Assembly (NCBI GenBank): GCA_045657665.1
Contig: JAZOTN010000038.1
Location: 236,972-300,971, forward strand
DNA length: 64,000 bases
Reading direction: 5' to 3'
Origin: RUG12461 sp045657665
Lineage (GTDB): Bacteria; Bacillota; Clostridia; Lachnospirales; Lachnospiraceae
The stretch's first letter is position 1, and every line of letters begins with the position of its first letter. A program made the position numbers and the translations under genes. Positions 32,241-40,930 of the stretch are shown here, one piece after another. The notes under the pieces were generated by a model that did not search any database, was not told the origin of the DNA, and worked only from the letters and a program-made list of their open reading frames with translations.

Positions 32241-33611
32241 ATGGATTTTCAGAATGTAAAAACACTCATCTTCGGAACAGGAAAGAGTGGCGTAGCTGCG
32301 GCAGAATTGCTTGAAAAGCAGGGGGCGGAGCTTTTCATCTTTGACGGGAACGAAAAGCTGCTTATCGAGGATCTTCGCAGTAAATCGGAAGCATTTAGGA
32401 ATGCGGAGATCATGGTCGGAACAATTCCCGAGGAAGTGCTGAAAACGCTTTCCGTTGCGGTGCTCAGCCCCGGTGTTTCCCCGGAACTGCCGGTAGTACT
32501 TCGTATGAAGGAGCTCGGAATCCGGATCATCGGCGAGATTGAACTGGCGTATCTTTGCGGAAAAGGACGGATCGCTGCGATCACAGGAACCAATGGAAAG
32601 ACAACCACAACCGCGCTCACGGGAGAGATTTTAAAGACGTTTTATCCGGATGTACGTGTTGTCGGCAACATCGGGATTCCGTTTACAAGTGAAGCCGCTA
32701 CGGAAACGGATGAGACGGTTGCGGTTGCGGAGATCAGCTCATATCAGCTGCAGACAGCGGAGACCTTTCATCCGGAGGTGGCCGCCATTCTCAATATCAC
32801 GCCGGATCATCTGGACAGGCATCATACGATGGAGGCTTATATTGAGGCGAAAGAGAGCATTACGAAGAATCAGACGAAGGACGATACCGTCGTGCTGAAT
32901 CATGAGGATGAGGAGCTTCGGCGTTTTGGCGGGACGTTGATAACAAAGGTGATCTGGTTTTCTTCGGAGAGGGAGCTGAAGGACGGCCTTTTTTATCGTG
33001 ATGGTGCTATCTTTATGGCAGATCACGGTGAGGAGGAAGAACTCATCCGTACGGAGGAACTCTCCATTCTCGGAAAACATAATTACGAAAATGCAATGGC
33101 TGCTGCTGCAGTTGCGCTTTCCATGGGTGTTCCGAAAGAGAATATCAGGTCCGCCATGAAGGCGTTCCGGGCGGTGGAGCATCGGATCGAGTTCACGGAA
33201 GAGATTAACGGAGTACGGTATTATAACGACTCCAAAGGAACCAACCCGGATGCTGCCATCAAGGCCGTGGAGGCAATGGACAGGCCGACGGTACTTATCG
33301 GCGGCGGATATGATAAAAGCGCCACTTATGAGGAATGGATCGCTGCCTTCCCGGGCACGGTAAAGAAGCTGGTGCTGATCGGCGCGACCGCAGAGAAGAT
33401 TGCGGATACCTGCGAAAAAATGGGATTTACGGCTTATGAGTTTGCGGATTCGCTGAAAGCAGCCGTGGAGGCAGCTCATGCAGCAGCCGTGCCGGGAGAT
33501 GCGGTTCTTCTTTCGCCGGCTTGTGCGAGCTGGGACATGTTTCCGAATTTTGAGGAGCGGGGCAGGCAGTTTAAAGAACTGGTGCACTCGCTGGGAGATG
33601 GCAATGCGTGA
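32241..33611 (+). CDS. murD: UDP-N-acetylmuramoylalanine-D-glutamate ligase
   Basis: 456 residues. It adds D-Glu to UDP-MurNAc-L-Ala with ATP. The N-terminal Rossmann-like part has FGTGKSGVAAAELL, the central ATP site is ITGTNGKTTTTAL, and the C-terminal domain begins around VEHRIEF with DSKGTNPDA. GAGGGAG precedes the ATG. It overlaps ftsW by eight bases. Confidence 0.97.
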   Translation: MDFQNVKTLIFGTGKSGVAAAELLEKQGAELFIFDGNEKLLIEDLRSKSEAFRNAEIMVGTIPEEVLKTLSVAVLSPGVSPELPVVLRMKELGIRIIGEIELAYLCGKGRIAAITGTNGKTTTTALTGEILKTFYPDVRVVGNIGIPFTSEAATETDETVAVAEISSYQLQTAETFHPEVAAILNITPDHLDRHHTMEAYIEAKESITKNQTKDDTVVLNHEDEELRRFGGTLITKVIWFSSERELKDGLFYRDGAIFMADHGEEEELIRTEELSILGKHNYENAMAAAAVALSMGVPKENIRSAMKAFRAVEHRIEFTEEINGVRYYNDSKGTNPDAAIKAVEAMDRPTVLIGGGYDKSATYEEWIAAFPGTVKKLVLIGATAEKIADTCEKMGFTAYEFADSLKAAVEAAHAAAVPGDAVLLSPACASWDMFPNFEERGRQFKELVHSLGDGNA

Positions 33612-34713
33612 AGAAGCGCCGGCACGTCCGAAAAAAATCCGATATTTTGATTACAGTCTTCTGATCCTGATCCTTTCCGTGGTGTTTTTCGGATTGGTCA
33701 TGCTCTACAGCACCAGTTCCTACAACGGGCAGCTGAAATTCGGGGATAATGCCTATTATCTGAAAAAACAGCTCGGGGCTGTGGCCATCGGGATTGCGGG
33801 AATGCTTGTGACGACGCTGATCCCTTACCGGTTCTGGGATAAAGTCTCGTTCGTTGTTTATGTCCTTTCCATAGTGCTCTGCACGGCCGTTATTTTTTTC
33901 GGAACGGAGATCAACAATTCGAAGCGGTGGCTGAAACTCGGGCCGATCTCCTTTCAGCCCTCCGAGATCGCAAAGATCGCCGTGATCATTTATCTTGCAT
34001 CGGTATTATCAAGACACGATAAGGAGCTTAGTTCCTTTAAGAATGTCCTGAAGATTCTTCTTCGGGTTCTTCCGCTCGTCGCGGTGGTTGCTTATAACAA
34101 CCTCAGCACGGCCATTATCATTGCGGGTATCGCGTTTATCATGCTGTTTGTGGCAAGCCCGAAATATTCCCATTTCCTATGGATCATACTGGCCGGTGTC
34201 TCTTTCCTTGCGGTATTCCTGATCGTCGCCAGTTACCGGGTGGAGCGTATCAGGATCTGGCTTCATCCGGAGCAGTACGAAAAAGGATATCAGACGCTGC
34301 AGGGGTTATACGCGATCGGAAGCGGAGGCGTGTTCGGCAAGGGACTCGGCGAGAGCATGCAAAAGCTCGGTTTTGTCCCGGAGGCACAGAATGATATGAT
34401 CTTCACGATCATCTGTGAGGAGCTGGGGCTTTTCGGAGCCGTCTGCGTGATACTGATGTTCATTCTGATGCTCTGGCGCTTTATGATCATTGCGAACAAT
34501 GCACCGGATCTGTTCGGATCCCTTGTGGTGGTTGGGATCCTTTCCCACATTGCGCTTCAGGTTGTCTTAAATATCGCCGTTGTCACGAATACGATCCCGA
34601 ATACGGGTATCATCCTGCCGTTTATCAGTTACGGGGGGACATCTGTCTCCATCCTTCTTGCGGAAATGGGGATCGCGCTCAGTGTTTCGCGCGGGATTTC
34701 CTTTGAGGCGTAG
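33604..34713 (+). CDS. ftsW: FtsW/SpoVE-type SEDS peptidoglycan polymerase
   Basis: 369 residues with about ten TM helices. SEDS glycosyltransferases polymerise lipid II at the septum with the partner PBP. NNSKRWLKLGPISFQPSEIAK and the conserved loop with Asp/Glu, NTGIILPFISYGG, are signatures. I choose ATG 33604 because GGGAG lies six bases upstream; ATG 33598 directly follows that site. Could function as FtsW or the sporulation paralog SpoVE; cluster position favours FtsW. Confidence 0.94.
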   Translation: MREEAPARPKKIRYFDYSLLILILSVVFFGLVMLYSTSSYNGQLKFGDNAYYLKKQLGAVAIGIAGMLVTTLIPYRFWDKVSFVVYVLSIVLCTAVIFFGTEINNSKRWLKLGPISFQPSEIAKIAVIIYLASVLSRHDKELSSFKNVLKILLRVLPLVAVVAYNNLSTAIIIAGIAFIMLFVASPKYSHFLWIILAGVSFLAVFLIVASYRVERIRIWLHPEQYEKGYQTLQGLYAIGSGGVFGKGLGESMQKLGFVPEAQNDMIFTIICEELGLFGAVCVILMFILMLWRFMIIANNAPDLFGSLVVVGILSHIALQVVLNIAVVTNTIPNTGIILPFISYGGTSVSILLAEMGIALSVSRGISFEA

Positions 34714-34715
34714 CC

Positions 34716-35462
34716 ATGGCATACAGATCGGAGCATGATAAGAAAAAAACCAAGATCAGGTGGATCGTATTTCTTTCCATTTTGCTCTTTTTTGCGCTGA
34801 CAGGTTTTTTTGTGGTTCGTGTCTGCCGTGTCGAGACCGTGGAGATCGAGGGAAATGAGCTTTATGATGACGACAGCATCCGGATGTGGATCTTAAACGA
34901 CAAATACAGCTGGAATACGCTTTATGTCTATCTGAAATACCGCTTCTTTGATACGGAGCCGGTACCGTTCATCGATACGATGGAAGTGGAGATCAAAGGG
35001 CCCAAAACGCTTTTTGTAACGGTTTATGAAAAGGGGCTGATTGGCTACATAACGGATGAAACCACGGGTCAGAACGTTTTCTTTGATAAAGACGGTTTTG
35101 TGATTGAGATCAGTCAGAACCAGGTGGAAGGACTGCCGCAGATCATCGGTCTTTCCGCGGAAGGCGCCGTGGTGTTCGAAAAACTGCCGGTTTCGGAAAA
35201 AACGCTGAGGACGCTGCTGACACTGACACAAAGCCTTGAAAAGTACGGTCTTTCGCCCGATTCCATACAGATCGACGGAACGGGAGACCTTACGGTCGTG
35301 TTCGGAGCGGTCACGGTACGGCTTGGCAAAGAGGATTTCCTGACGGAGAAGATCATGCGTCTTCCGGAGATCCTGCCGCAGATTGAAGGCATGCCCGGGG
35401 TGCTTCATCTGGAGAACTGGACGGATGACACCACGGATGTGACATTTACAAGGTTGGTGTAA
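34716..35462 (+). CDS. divIB: cell division protein DivIB/FtsQ (POTRA domain)
   Basis: 248 residues. Basic cytosolic start (to about 14), TM (about 15-37), then a POTRA domain (VETVEIEGNELYDDDSIRMW) and beta domain typical of FtsQ/DivIB. It links FtsL/DivIC to the divisome. It follows ftsW by two bases. In many Lachnospiraceae-type clusters murG sits between ftsW and divIB; here there is no room for it. Confidence 0.9.
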   Translation: MAYRSEHDKKKTKIRWIVFLSILLFFALTGFFVVRVCRVETVEIEGNELYDDDSIRMWILNDKYSWNTLYVYLKYRFFDTEPVPFIDTMEVEIKGPKTLFVTVYEKGLIGYITDETTGQNVFFDKDGFVIEISQNQVEGLPQIIGLSAEGAVVFEKLPVSEKTLRTLLTLTQSLEKYGLSPDSIQIDGTGDLTVVFGAVTVRLGKEDFLTEKIMRLPEILPQIEGMPGVLHLENWTDDTTDVTFTRLV

Positions 35463-35471
35463 AAGTTACTA

Positions 35472-35500
35472 TTGCCTTTTCGAAAAAAAAAATGTACTAT
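35472..35500 (+). promoter_or_regulatory. ftsZ promoter
   Basis: TTGCCT (35472-35477), a 17-base spacer and TACTAT (35495-35500). It provides a separate start for ftsZ within the cluster. Confidence 0.65.
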
Positions 35501-35575
35501 AAACAGTGTGGCTAAAAATATGATGATTAAACAGGATAAGAGAGAGATTGAAGAAAAAGAAGGAGGAAGCAGGCG

Positions 35576-36853
35576 TTGCTTGAGATTAAAACTTCAGAGG
35601 CAGACAGCCGTGCCAAAATCATAGTCGTCGGTGTCGGCGGAGCGGGGAATAATGCGGTAAACCGCATGATAGAAGAGAACATCGGAGGCGTCGAATTCAT
35701 CGGCGTCAATACAGATAAACAGGATCTGATGCTTTGTAAGGCACCGACCCTGATCCAGATCGGGGAAAAGATTACGAAAGGCCTTGGCGCCGGTGCTGAT
35801 CCGACCGTAGGAGAAAAAGCAGCGGAAGAGAGCTCGGAAGAGCTGAACGCAGCGATCAAGGGCGCGGATATGCTGTTTGTGACCTGCGGGATGGGTGGCG
35901 GTACCGGAACGGGCGCTGCTCCTGTTATCGCAAAACTCAGCAAGGAACAGGGGATCCTGACTGTTGGCGTTGTGACAAAGCCATTCAAGTTCGAGGCAAA
36001 GGCGCGTATGTCAAACGCACTTCAGGGAATTGAAAAACTCAAAGAAACCGTGGACACGCTGATCGTGATCCCGAATGAGAAGCTTCTTGAGATCGTTGAT
36101 CGTCGTACCACCATGACGGACGCGCTTGCCAAGGCGGATGAGGTGTTGCAGCAGGCAGTGCAGGGTATTACGGATCTGATCAATGTACCGGGGCTTATCA
36201 ACCTCGACTTTGCAGATATTGAGAGCGGCATGAAAGACAAGGGCATCGCGCATATCGGTATCGGAACCGCAGAAGGCGATGAGAAGGCGATTGAGGCGGT
36301 ACAGCTTGCTGTCAACAGCCCGCTGCTTGAGACCACCATTACCGGAGCAAGCAATGTCATTATGAATGTGACCGGTGATGTTTCGCTGATGGATGCGAAT
36401 GATGCCGCGAACTATGTACAGAGTCTGACCGGGGATGCCGTGAACGTAGTATTCGGTGCCCGGATCGATGATGATATGAAGGATAAGATCCAGATCACGG
36501 TGATCGCTACGGGTCTTGATGAAGCGGCAACGAGTAGGGCATCTGAGATTCCGTCGATGATGCGATACAACACGTTCCCAACACCGCAGCCAGTGCGTTC
36601 GACGATCCGTGAGCCGCAGCAGACGCAGACGACCACAAGGCTGCCGTTCCAGCAGACTGCAGCGGCACCGCAGCCCAAGCAGCCAGCCGGCCTCAATTTC
36701 CAGGCGACGGCAAGTCCTGCTCCGCAGCAGCCGAAAGCACCGGAACCGCAGGAAACCTTTACGCAGAACCTGAACACCCCTGTAAAACCGGTTTCCAACG
36801 TGGCAGAGAAGAATATCCAGATTCCGGATTTTCTCCGCAATACAAGAAAGTGA
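35576..36853 (+). CDS. ftsZ: cell division GTPase FtsZ
   Basis: 425 residues. The tubulin signature GMGGGTGTGAAP is near residue 103, and the T7 catalytic loop NLDFADIES near 210. The C-terminal linker (residues about 325-410) is rich in Gln, Pro and Thr, and the conserved tip IQIPDFLRNTRK would bind FtsA, SepF or EzrA. The start codon is TTG at 35576, with AAGGAGG nine bases upstream. No ftsA precedes it. It has its own promoter and terminator. Confidence 0.98.
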   Translation: MLEIKTSEADSRAKIIVVGVGGAGNNAVNRMIEENIGGVEFIGVNTDKQDLMLCKAPTLIQIGEKITKGLGAGADPTVGEKAAEESSEELNAAIKGADMLFVTCGMGGGTGTGAAPVIAKLSKEQGILTVGVVTKPFKFEAKARMSNALQGIEKLKETVDTLIVIPNEKLLEIVDRRTTMTDALAKADEVLQQAVQGITDLINVPGLINLDFADIESGMKDKGIAHIGIGTAEGDEKAIEAVQLAVNSPLLETTITGASNVIMNVTGDVSLMDANDAANYVQSLTGDAVNVVFGARIDDDMKDKIQITVIATGLDEAATSRASEIPSMMRYNTFPTPQPVRSTIREPQQTQTTTRLPFQQTAAAPQPKQPAGLNFQATASPAPQQPKAPEPQETFTQNLNTPVKPVSNVAEKNIQIPDFLRNTRK

Positions 36854-36870
36854 TTTAAAGTGTGATGCAG

Positions 36871-36902
36871 GCAAGCCGGATGATGATTCCGGCTTGCTTT
36901 TA
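36871..36902 (+). terminator. rho-independent terminator after ftsZ
   Basis: GCAAGCCGGA and TCCGGCTTGC form a perfect 10-bp stem with a 7-base loop, followed by TTTTAT. Confidence 0.93.
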
Positions 36903-36913
36903 TGTAACGGATA

Positions 36914-37048
36914 TAAGGTCAAAAGTCACATGTCACGAAGTGACATTGTGACCTTTGCGCATGAATCCGAGTGGACAAGCTGGCTTGTCCATCCGGATTT
37001 CTGCGCAAAGTGCACATGCGATTTCATCGCATGACACTTTTGACCTTA
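36914..37048. repeat. large structured repeat element: closing stem and three hairpins
   Basis: TAAGGTCAAAAGT (36914-36926) and ACTTTTGACCTTA (37036-37048) close the element with 13 bp. Inside are hairpin A (GTCACA.TGTCAC / GTGACATTGTGAC around GAA), hairpin B (TTTGCGCA, GAATCCG, TGGACAAG paired with CTTGTCCA, CGGATTT, TGCGCAAA) and hairpin C (ATGCGAT / ATCGCAT around TTC). Hairpin C is shared with 3460-3499 (36 of 40 bases), and GCGCATGAATC is also shared. The whole lies between the ftsZ terminator and the nuclease gene. Confidence 0.8.
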
Positions 37049-37089
37049 ATTCTGTTCTTGTACAAACAGGCATCAGGAGGACATCGTCT

Positions 37090-38685
37090 ATGCAGTTATC
37101 ATTCATCGGAGCCGCACATGAAGTGACAGGGAGCTGCCATTGCCTTGAGGTTGGCGGGAAAACCCTTCTCGTGGACTGCGGGATGCAGCAGGGCCCGGAT
37201 CTTTATGAGAACCAAGATCTTCCGGTACATGCGGCCGAGGTGGATTATGTTTTCATTACACATGCGCATATTGATCATTCGGGACTTCTGCCGCTGCTTT
37301 ATAATCACGGCTTCCGCGGACAGATCTATGCGACAACAGCGACTTCGGAACTTTGCGATATCATGCTCCGCGATTCTGCGCATATACAGATTCAGGAAGC
37401 GGAATGGAAGAACCGTAAGGCAAGACGGTCCGGAAAGTCCGAGATCACGCCGATCTATGATCTGGCGGATGTATCCGGTGTTCTCAGGCATTTTCATCCC
37501 TGTACATACGATGAGGTCATTGAGATAGATGATATGCTCCGCGTGCGGTTCAACGACGCGGGTCATCTTCTCGGTTCCGCATCGATTGAGCTCTGGGCAC
37601 GTGAGGACGGGAACGAACGAAAGATCCTGTTTTCCGGAGATCTCGGGAACGGGAACCGGCCGCTTATCAAGGATCCCGCAAGGATCGACGAGGCGGATAT
37701 CGTTCTGATCGAATCCACCTATGGGAATCGTAGTCATGTGATCCCTTCGGATTATACAAAGCCGCTAGCCGATGCGATCCGCGATACCTTCCGGCGCGGC
37801 GGGAATCTTGTGATTCCTGCATTTTCCGTGGGCCGTACACAGGAGATGCTTTACTATCTCCGCAGGATCAAAAGCGAACATCTTCTTCCGGAATTTGAGG
37901 ATTTTGAAGTATACATCGACAGTCCGCTTGCGGTGGAAGCAACCAATATCTTTCACAAAAGTGACTCGGAATGTTTTGACGAAGAAGCGCTTTCGCTTCT
38001 TGCAAAAGGGATCAATCCCATCCGGTTTCCGGGGCTCCATACGGCGATCACGAGTGATGAGTCCATCGCAATCAACTTTCTCCGGAAGCCGGTTGTAATC
38101 ATTTCCGCCTCCGGTATGTGTGAGGCAGGACGCATAAGGCATCACTTAAAGCATAACCTCTGGCGGCCGGAGAGCACGATCCTTTTTGTCGGGTTTCAGG
38201 TTCCGGGTACGCTCGGAAATACGCTTCTTTCCGGAGCGAAAGAGGTCCGGCTTTTCGGCGAGACGATCGAGGTGTGTGCAGAGATCCGGCGGCTTCCGGG
38301 AGTCAGCGGGCATGCGGACAGGGAGCATTTGCTGGAATGGCTTTCGGCGCTGAAGAAAAAACCGGAAAAGGTCTTCGTAGTGCATGGAGATGACGAGGCA
38401 TGTGAAAGCTTTTCCGCGCTTCTATCTGAAAACGGCTATGACGCTTATGCACCATACAGCGGCGACGTGTTTGACCTTATGACGCTTGCAATGCTGAAAG
38501 CGGGGAGCCATGAGAAGAAGACGAAGAAGACATCGCTCAAGGTCAGCTCGAATGTATTTGCAAGACTGCTTGCAGCCGGAGAACGGCTTCTTTCCGTTAT
38601 TCGGAAGAACGAAGGTGTTTCCAACAAGGATCTTGCGAAGTTTGCGGATCAGATCGATTCACTGTCAAACAAATGGGACAGATAA
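37090..38685 (+). CDS. metallo-beta-lactamase / beta-CASP RNA-processing nuclease
   Basis: 531 residues. HAHIDHSG gives the metal-binding HxHxDH motif; the Asp of motif IV (SGDLGN), the beta-CASP motifs with PAFSVGRTQEML, ISASGMCEAGR and SGHAD (final His motif) are intact. The fold matches the CPSF73/YsiA-like group of COG1236 exonucleases rather than RNase J, which has a different C-terminus. It would cut or trim RNA in the cytosol. AGGAGG lies 9 bases before ATG 37090; the upstream frame is only translated repeat sequence. It heads a probable operon with the acidic protein and argS. Confidence 0.9.
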   Translation: MQLSFIGAAHEVTGSCHCLEVGGKTLLVDCGMQQGPDLYENQDLPVHAAEVDYVFITHAHIDHSGLLPLLYNHGFRGQIYATTATSELCDIMLRDSAHIQIQEAEWKNRKARRSGKSEITPIYDLADVSGVLRHFHPCTYDEVIEIDDMLRVRFNDAGHLLGSASIELWAREDGNERKILFSGDLGNGNRPLIKDPARIDEADIVLIESTYGNRSHVIPSDYTKPLADAIRDTFRRGGNLVIPAFSVGRTQEMLYYLRRIKSEHLLPEFEDFEVYIDSPLAVEATNIFHKSDSECFDEEALSLLAKGINPIRFPGLHTAITSDESIAINFLRKPVVIISASGMCEAGRIRHHLKHNLWRPESTILFVGFQVPGTLGNTLLSGAKEVRLFGETIEVCAEIRRLPGVSGHADREHLLEWLSALKKKPEKVFVVHGDDEACESFSALLSENGYDAYAPYSGDVFDLMTLAMLKAGSHEKKTKKTSLKVSSNVFARLLAAGERLLSVIRKNEGVSNKDLAKFADQIDSLSNKWDR

Positions 38686-38697
38686 AAGGGAAAAGAT

Positions 38698-39138
38698 ATG
38701 CATGAAGATGCGATAGGCGAAAGACTGAAAAAAGATCAGATGGGCAGATCCGTCATCAAATACTGGCGGGTGCGTTACGGGGAGACCGAAAAGGAAGAGC
38801 CGGAAGAAGAACCTGAGGTTGAAGAGGCTGCGGCTGCGACTGAGGATGATGAGGCGGCACGTATTGCCATGGAGATCTATGAGCGCCTGCAGGCGGAGGC
38901 TGCCGCAGACGATGCGAAGCTCCTGGCGGAGCAGGAGGCAGCTTATGCGGAAGCGGCTGCAAAGGAGTCCATGTCCGCAGAAGAGGCTGCATGGCGCGAG
39001 CGTACCGGCGCGTCCGGAGTATACGGGCAGAATGCCTTTGATAATGAGGATGAGGCTGCGCAGGTGGCGGCGATATTGTCCGAAAAAAAGGATGCATTTG
39101 CCGATATGCTGGAAAGTATGAAAGAGGGAGAGCAATAA
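38698..39138 (+). CDS. Glu/Ala-rich hypothetical protein
   Basis: 146 residues, very acidic. A short N-terminal segment (MGRSVIKYWRVRYGETE) is followed by a Glu/Ala-rich helical region and an Asn/Asp-containing end (GVYGQNAFDNEDE). No known family and no membrane segment. The gene sits 12 bp after the nuclease gene and 4 bp before argS, with AAAAGGGAAAAG upstream of the ATG, so it belongs to the same operon. A long antisense frame across it and argS is a shadow. Confidence 0.7.
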   Translation: MHEDAIGERLKKDQMGRSVIKYWRVRYGETEKEEPEEEPEVEEAAAATEDDEAARIAMEIYERLQAEAAADDAKLLAEQEAAYAEAAAKESMSAEEAAWRERTGASGVYGQNAFDNEDEAAQVAAILSEKKDAFADMLESMKEGEQ

Positions 39139-39142
39139 CACC

Positions 39143-40915
39143 ATGAAAAAACTGCTGGATGTGATCAGTGAGTATACAGCGCAGGGGTTCAGAGCATTTT
39201 CTTATGACGAGAAATATGCGCAGGTAACGGTCAGTAACCGTCCGGATCTGTGTGAATTCCAGTGTAACGGTGCGATGGCGCTGGCGAAAGTTGCGCATAA
39301 GGCTCCGATACAGATCGCGGAGGAGATTGCGGGAAAACTCTGTGAGGATGTGGATTCGATCTTTGAAGAAATATCGGCAGCGCCTCCGGGCTTTCTTAAT
39401 TTCAAACTCAAAAAGGAGTTTCTGGCGTCCTATCTTACGGAAATGAAAAAGGATGCCCGCTTCGGAAGCGATCCCATCCCGTATGCGGGAAAGGCCGTTC
39501 TGGACTATGGCGGTCCGAATGTCGCTAAGCCTCTCCATGTGGGACATCTCCGCTCGGCGATCATCGGGGAGAGTATCAAACGCACGCTTCGTTACATGGG
39601 TTATCAGGTGATCTCGGATGTCCACCTCGGAGACTGGGGCCTTCAGATGGGACTTATCATTACGGAGCTTAAAGAGCGTAATCCGTCCCTTCCGTACTAT
39701 GACGAAGCTTATGAGGGCGAGTATCCGAAGGAGCCGCCGTTTACGATCAGTGACCTCGAAGAGATCTATCCGGCGGCATCCGCAAGGTCCAAAGAGGATG
39801 AAACATATAAGGCAAAAGCGTTGGCAGCAACGAATGAGCTGCAGCAGGGAAGGAGAGGCTACCGGGCGCTGCTTTCGCAGATTCTTAATGTATCGGTTAC
39901 CGATCTGAAGAAGAATTACGAAAACCTCGGTGTGTCCTTTGATCTCTGGAAGGGCGAATCCGATGCACAGCCGTATATCCCGCCGATGGTGGAGAGAATG
40001 AAAAAAGACGGCTTCTGCTATGAGAGCGAGGGTGCGCTTGTAGTGGATGTCGCGGAGGAGACGGATGCAAAGGAGATCCCACCCTGCATTATCCTGAAAT
40101 CCGATGGTGCCGCGCTTTATACAACAACGGATCTGGCAACTCTGGTGATGCGGATGGAGGATCCGGACGTAACGGAGGTCGTATACGTAGTTGATAAGCG
40201 GCAGGAGATGCACTTTACGCAGGTATTCCGCTGTGCGAGAAAGACAGGGATTGTCCGGGACAATACGACGCTTCAGTTTATCGGCTTCGGAACCATGAAC
40301 GGGAAAGACGGAAAGCCGTTTAAAACAAGGGAAGGCGGAGTAATGCGTCTTTCCGATCTGATCGCGGATATCGACAAAAAGATGCTGGAGCGGATCCGGG
40401 AGAATCCGGAGACAGATCCGAAAGAGGCGGAGGAAACGGCAAAGGTTGTGGCGCTTTCCGCGCTCAAGTACGGGGATCTTTCGAACCAGGCTTCCAAGGA
40501 CTATATTTTCGATCTGGATCGGTTTACCTCATCCGAAGGCAATACAGGTCCCTATATCCTGTATACGATTGTTCGTATCAAGTCGATCCTCCGGAAATAC
40601 GCGGAGTCCGGAAAGAACGCGGAAGGGGATGAAATCAGTGGCGCGCACACCGGCAGCGAAAAAGCGCTGATGCTGAGCCTTTCAGGGTATAATGCGATGA
40701 TCGAGGGAGCGGCACGTGAAAAGGCGCCGCACAGGGTCTGCGCGTTTGTTTATGAGTTGTGTAACGCATTCAATCATTTCTACCATGAGACAAAGATTCT
40801 TGCGGAAGAGGATGAGAGTGTTCAGAAAAGTTATATCCGGCTGCTTACCCTGACGAGAGGGATTTTAGAGCAATGCATAGAACTTCTCGGCTTTGAAGCA
40901 CCGGAGAAAATGTGA
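39143..40915 (+). CDS. argS: arginyl-tRNA synthetase
   Basis: 590 residues. The Arg-tRNA-synthetase N-terminal domain (Add1) is followed by the class I HIGH-type motif in KPLHVGHLRSAIIG (near residue 130), the catalytic domain with DVHLGDWGLQMG, and the DALR anticodon-binding domain at the end. The second signature is not KMSKS but GKPFKTREGG, which is usual for ArgRS. No T-box leader is seen. It is cotranscribed with the nuclease and the acidic protein. Confidence 0.97.
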   Translation: MKKLLDVISEYTAQGFRAFSYDEKYAQVTVSNRPDLCEFQCNGAMALAKVAHKAPIQIAEEIAGKLCEDVDSIFEEISAAPPGFLNFKLKKEFLASYLTEMKKDARFGSDPIPYAGKAVLDYGGPNVAKPLHVGHLRSAIIGESIKRTLRYMGYQVISDVHLGDWGLQMGLIITELKERNPSLPYYDEAYEGEYPKEPPFTISDLEEIYPAASARSKEDETYKAKALAATNELQQGRRGYRALLSQILNVSVTDLKKNYENLGVSFDLWKGESDAQPYIPPMVERMKKDGFCYESEGALVVDVAEETDAKEIPPCIILKSDGAALYTTTDLATLVMRMEDPDVTEVVYVVDKRQEMHFTQVFRCARKTGIVRDNTTLQFIGFGTMNGKDGKPFKTREGGVMRLSDLIADIDKKMLERIRENPETDPKEAEETAKVVALSALKYGDLSNQASKDYIFDLDRFTSSEGNTGPYILYTIVRIKSILRKYAESGKNAEGDEISGAHTGSEKALMLSLSGYNAMIEGAAREKAPHRVCAFVYELCNAFNHFYHETKILAEEDESVQKSYIRLLTLTRGILEQCIELLGFEAPEKM

Positions 40916-40930
40916 TAGGAGGAAAAATGT

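Noticed and set aside
34290..34550. Minus-strand frames within ftsW and other dcw genes
   Set aside because: They overlap well-defined genes, have no start signals and no domain content.
38756..40213. 485-residue minus-strand frame opposite the acidic protein and argS
   Set aside because: argS is unmistakable on the plus strand; the antisense frame has no recognised domain and no ribosome binding site.
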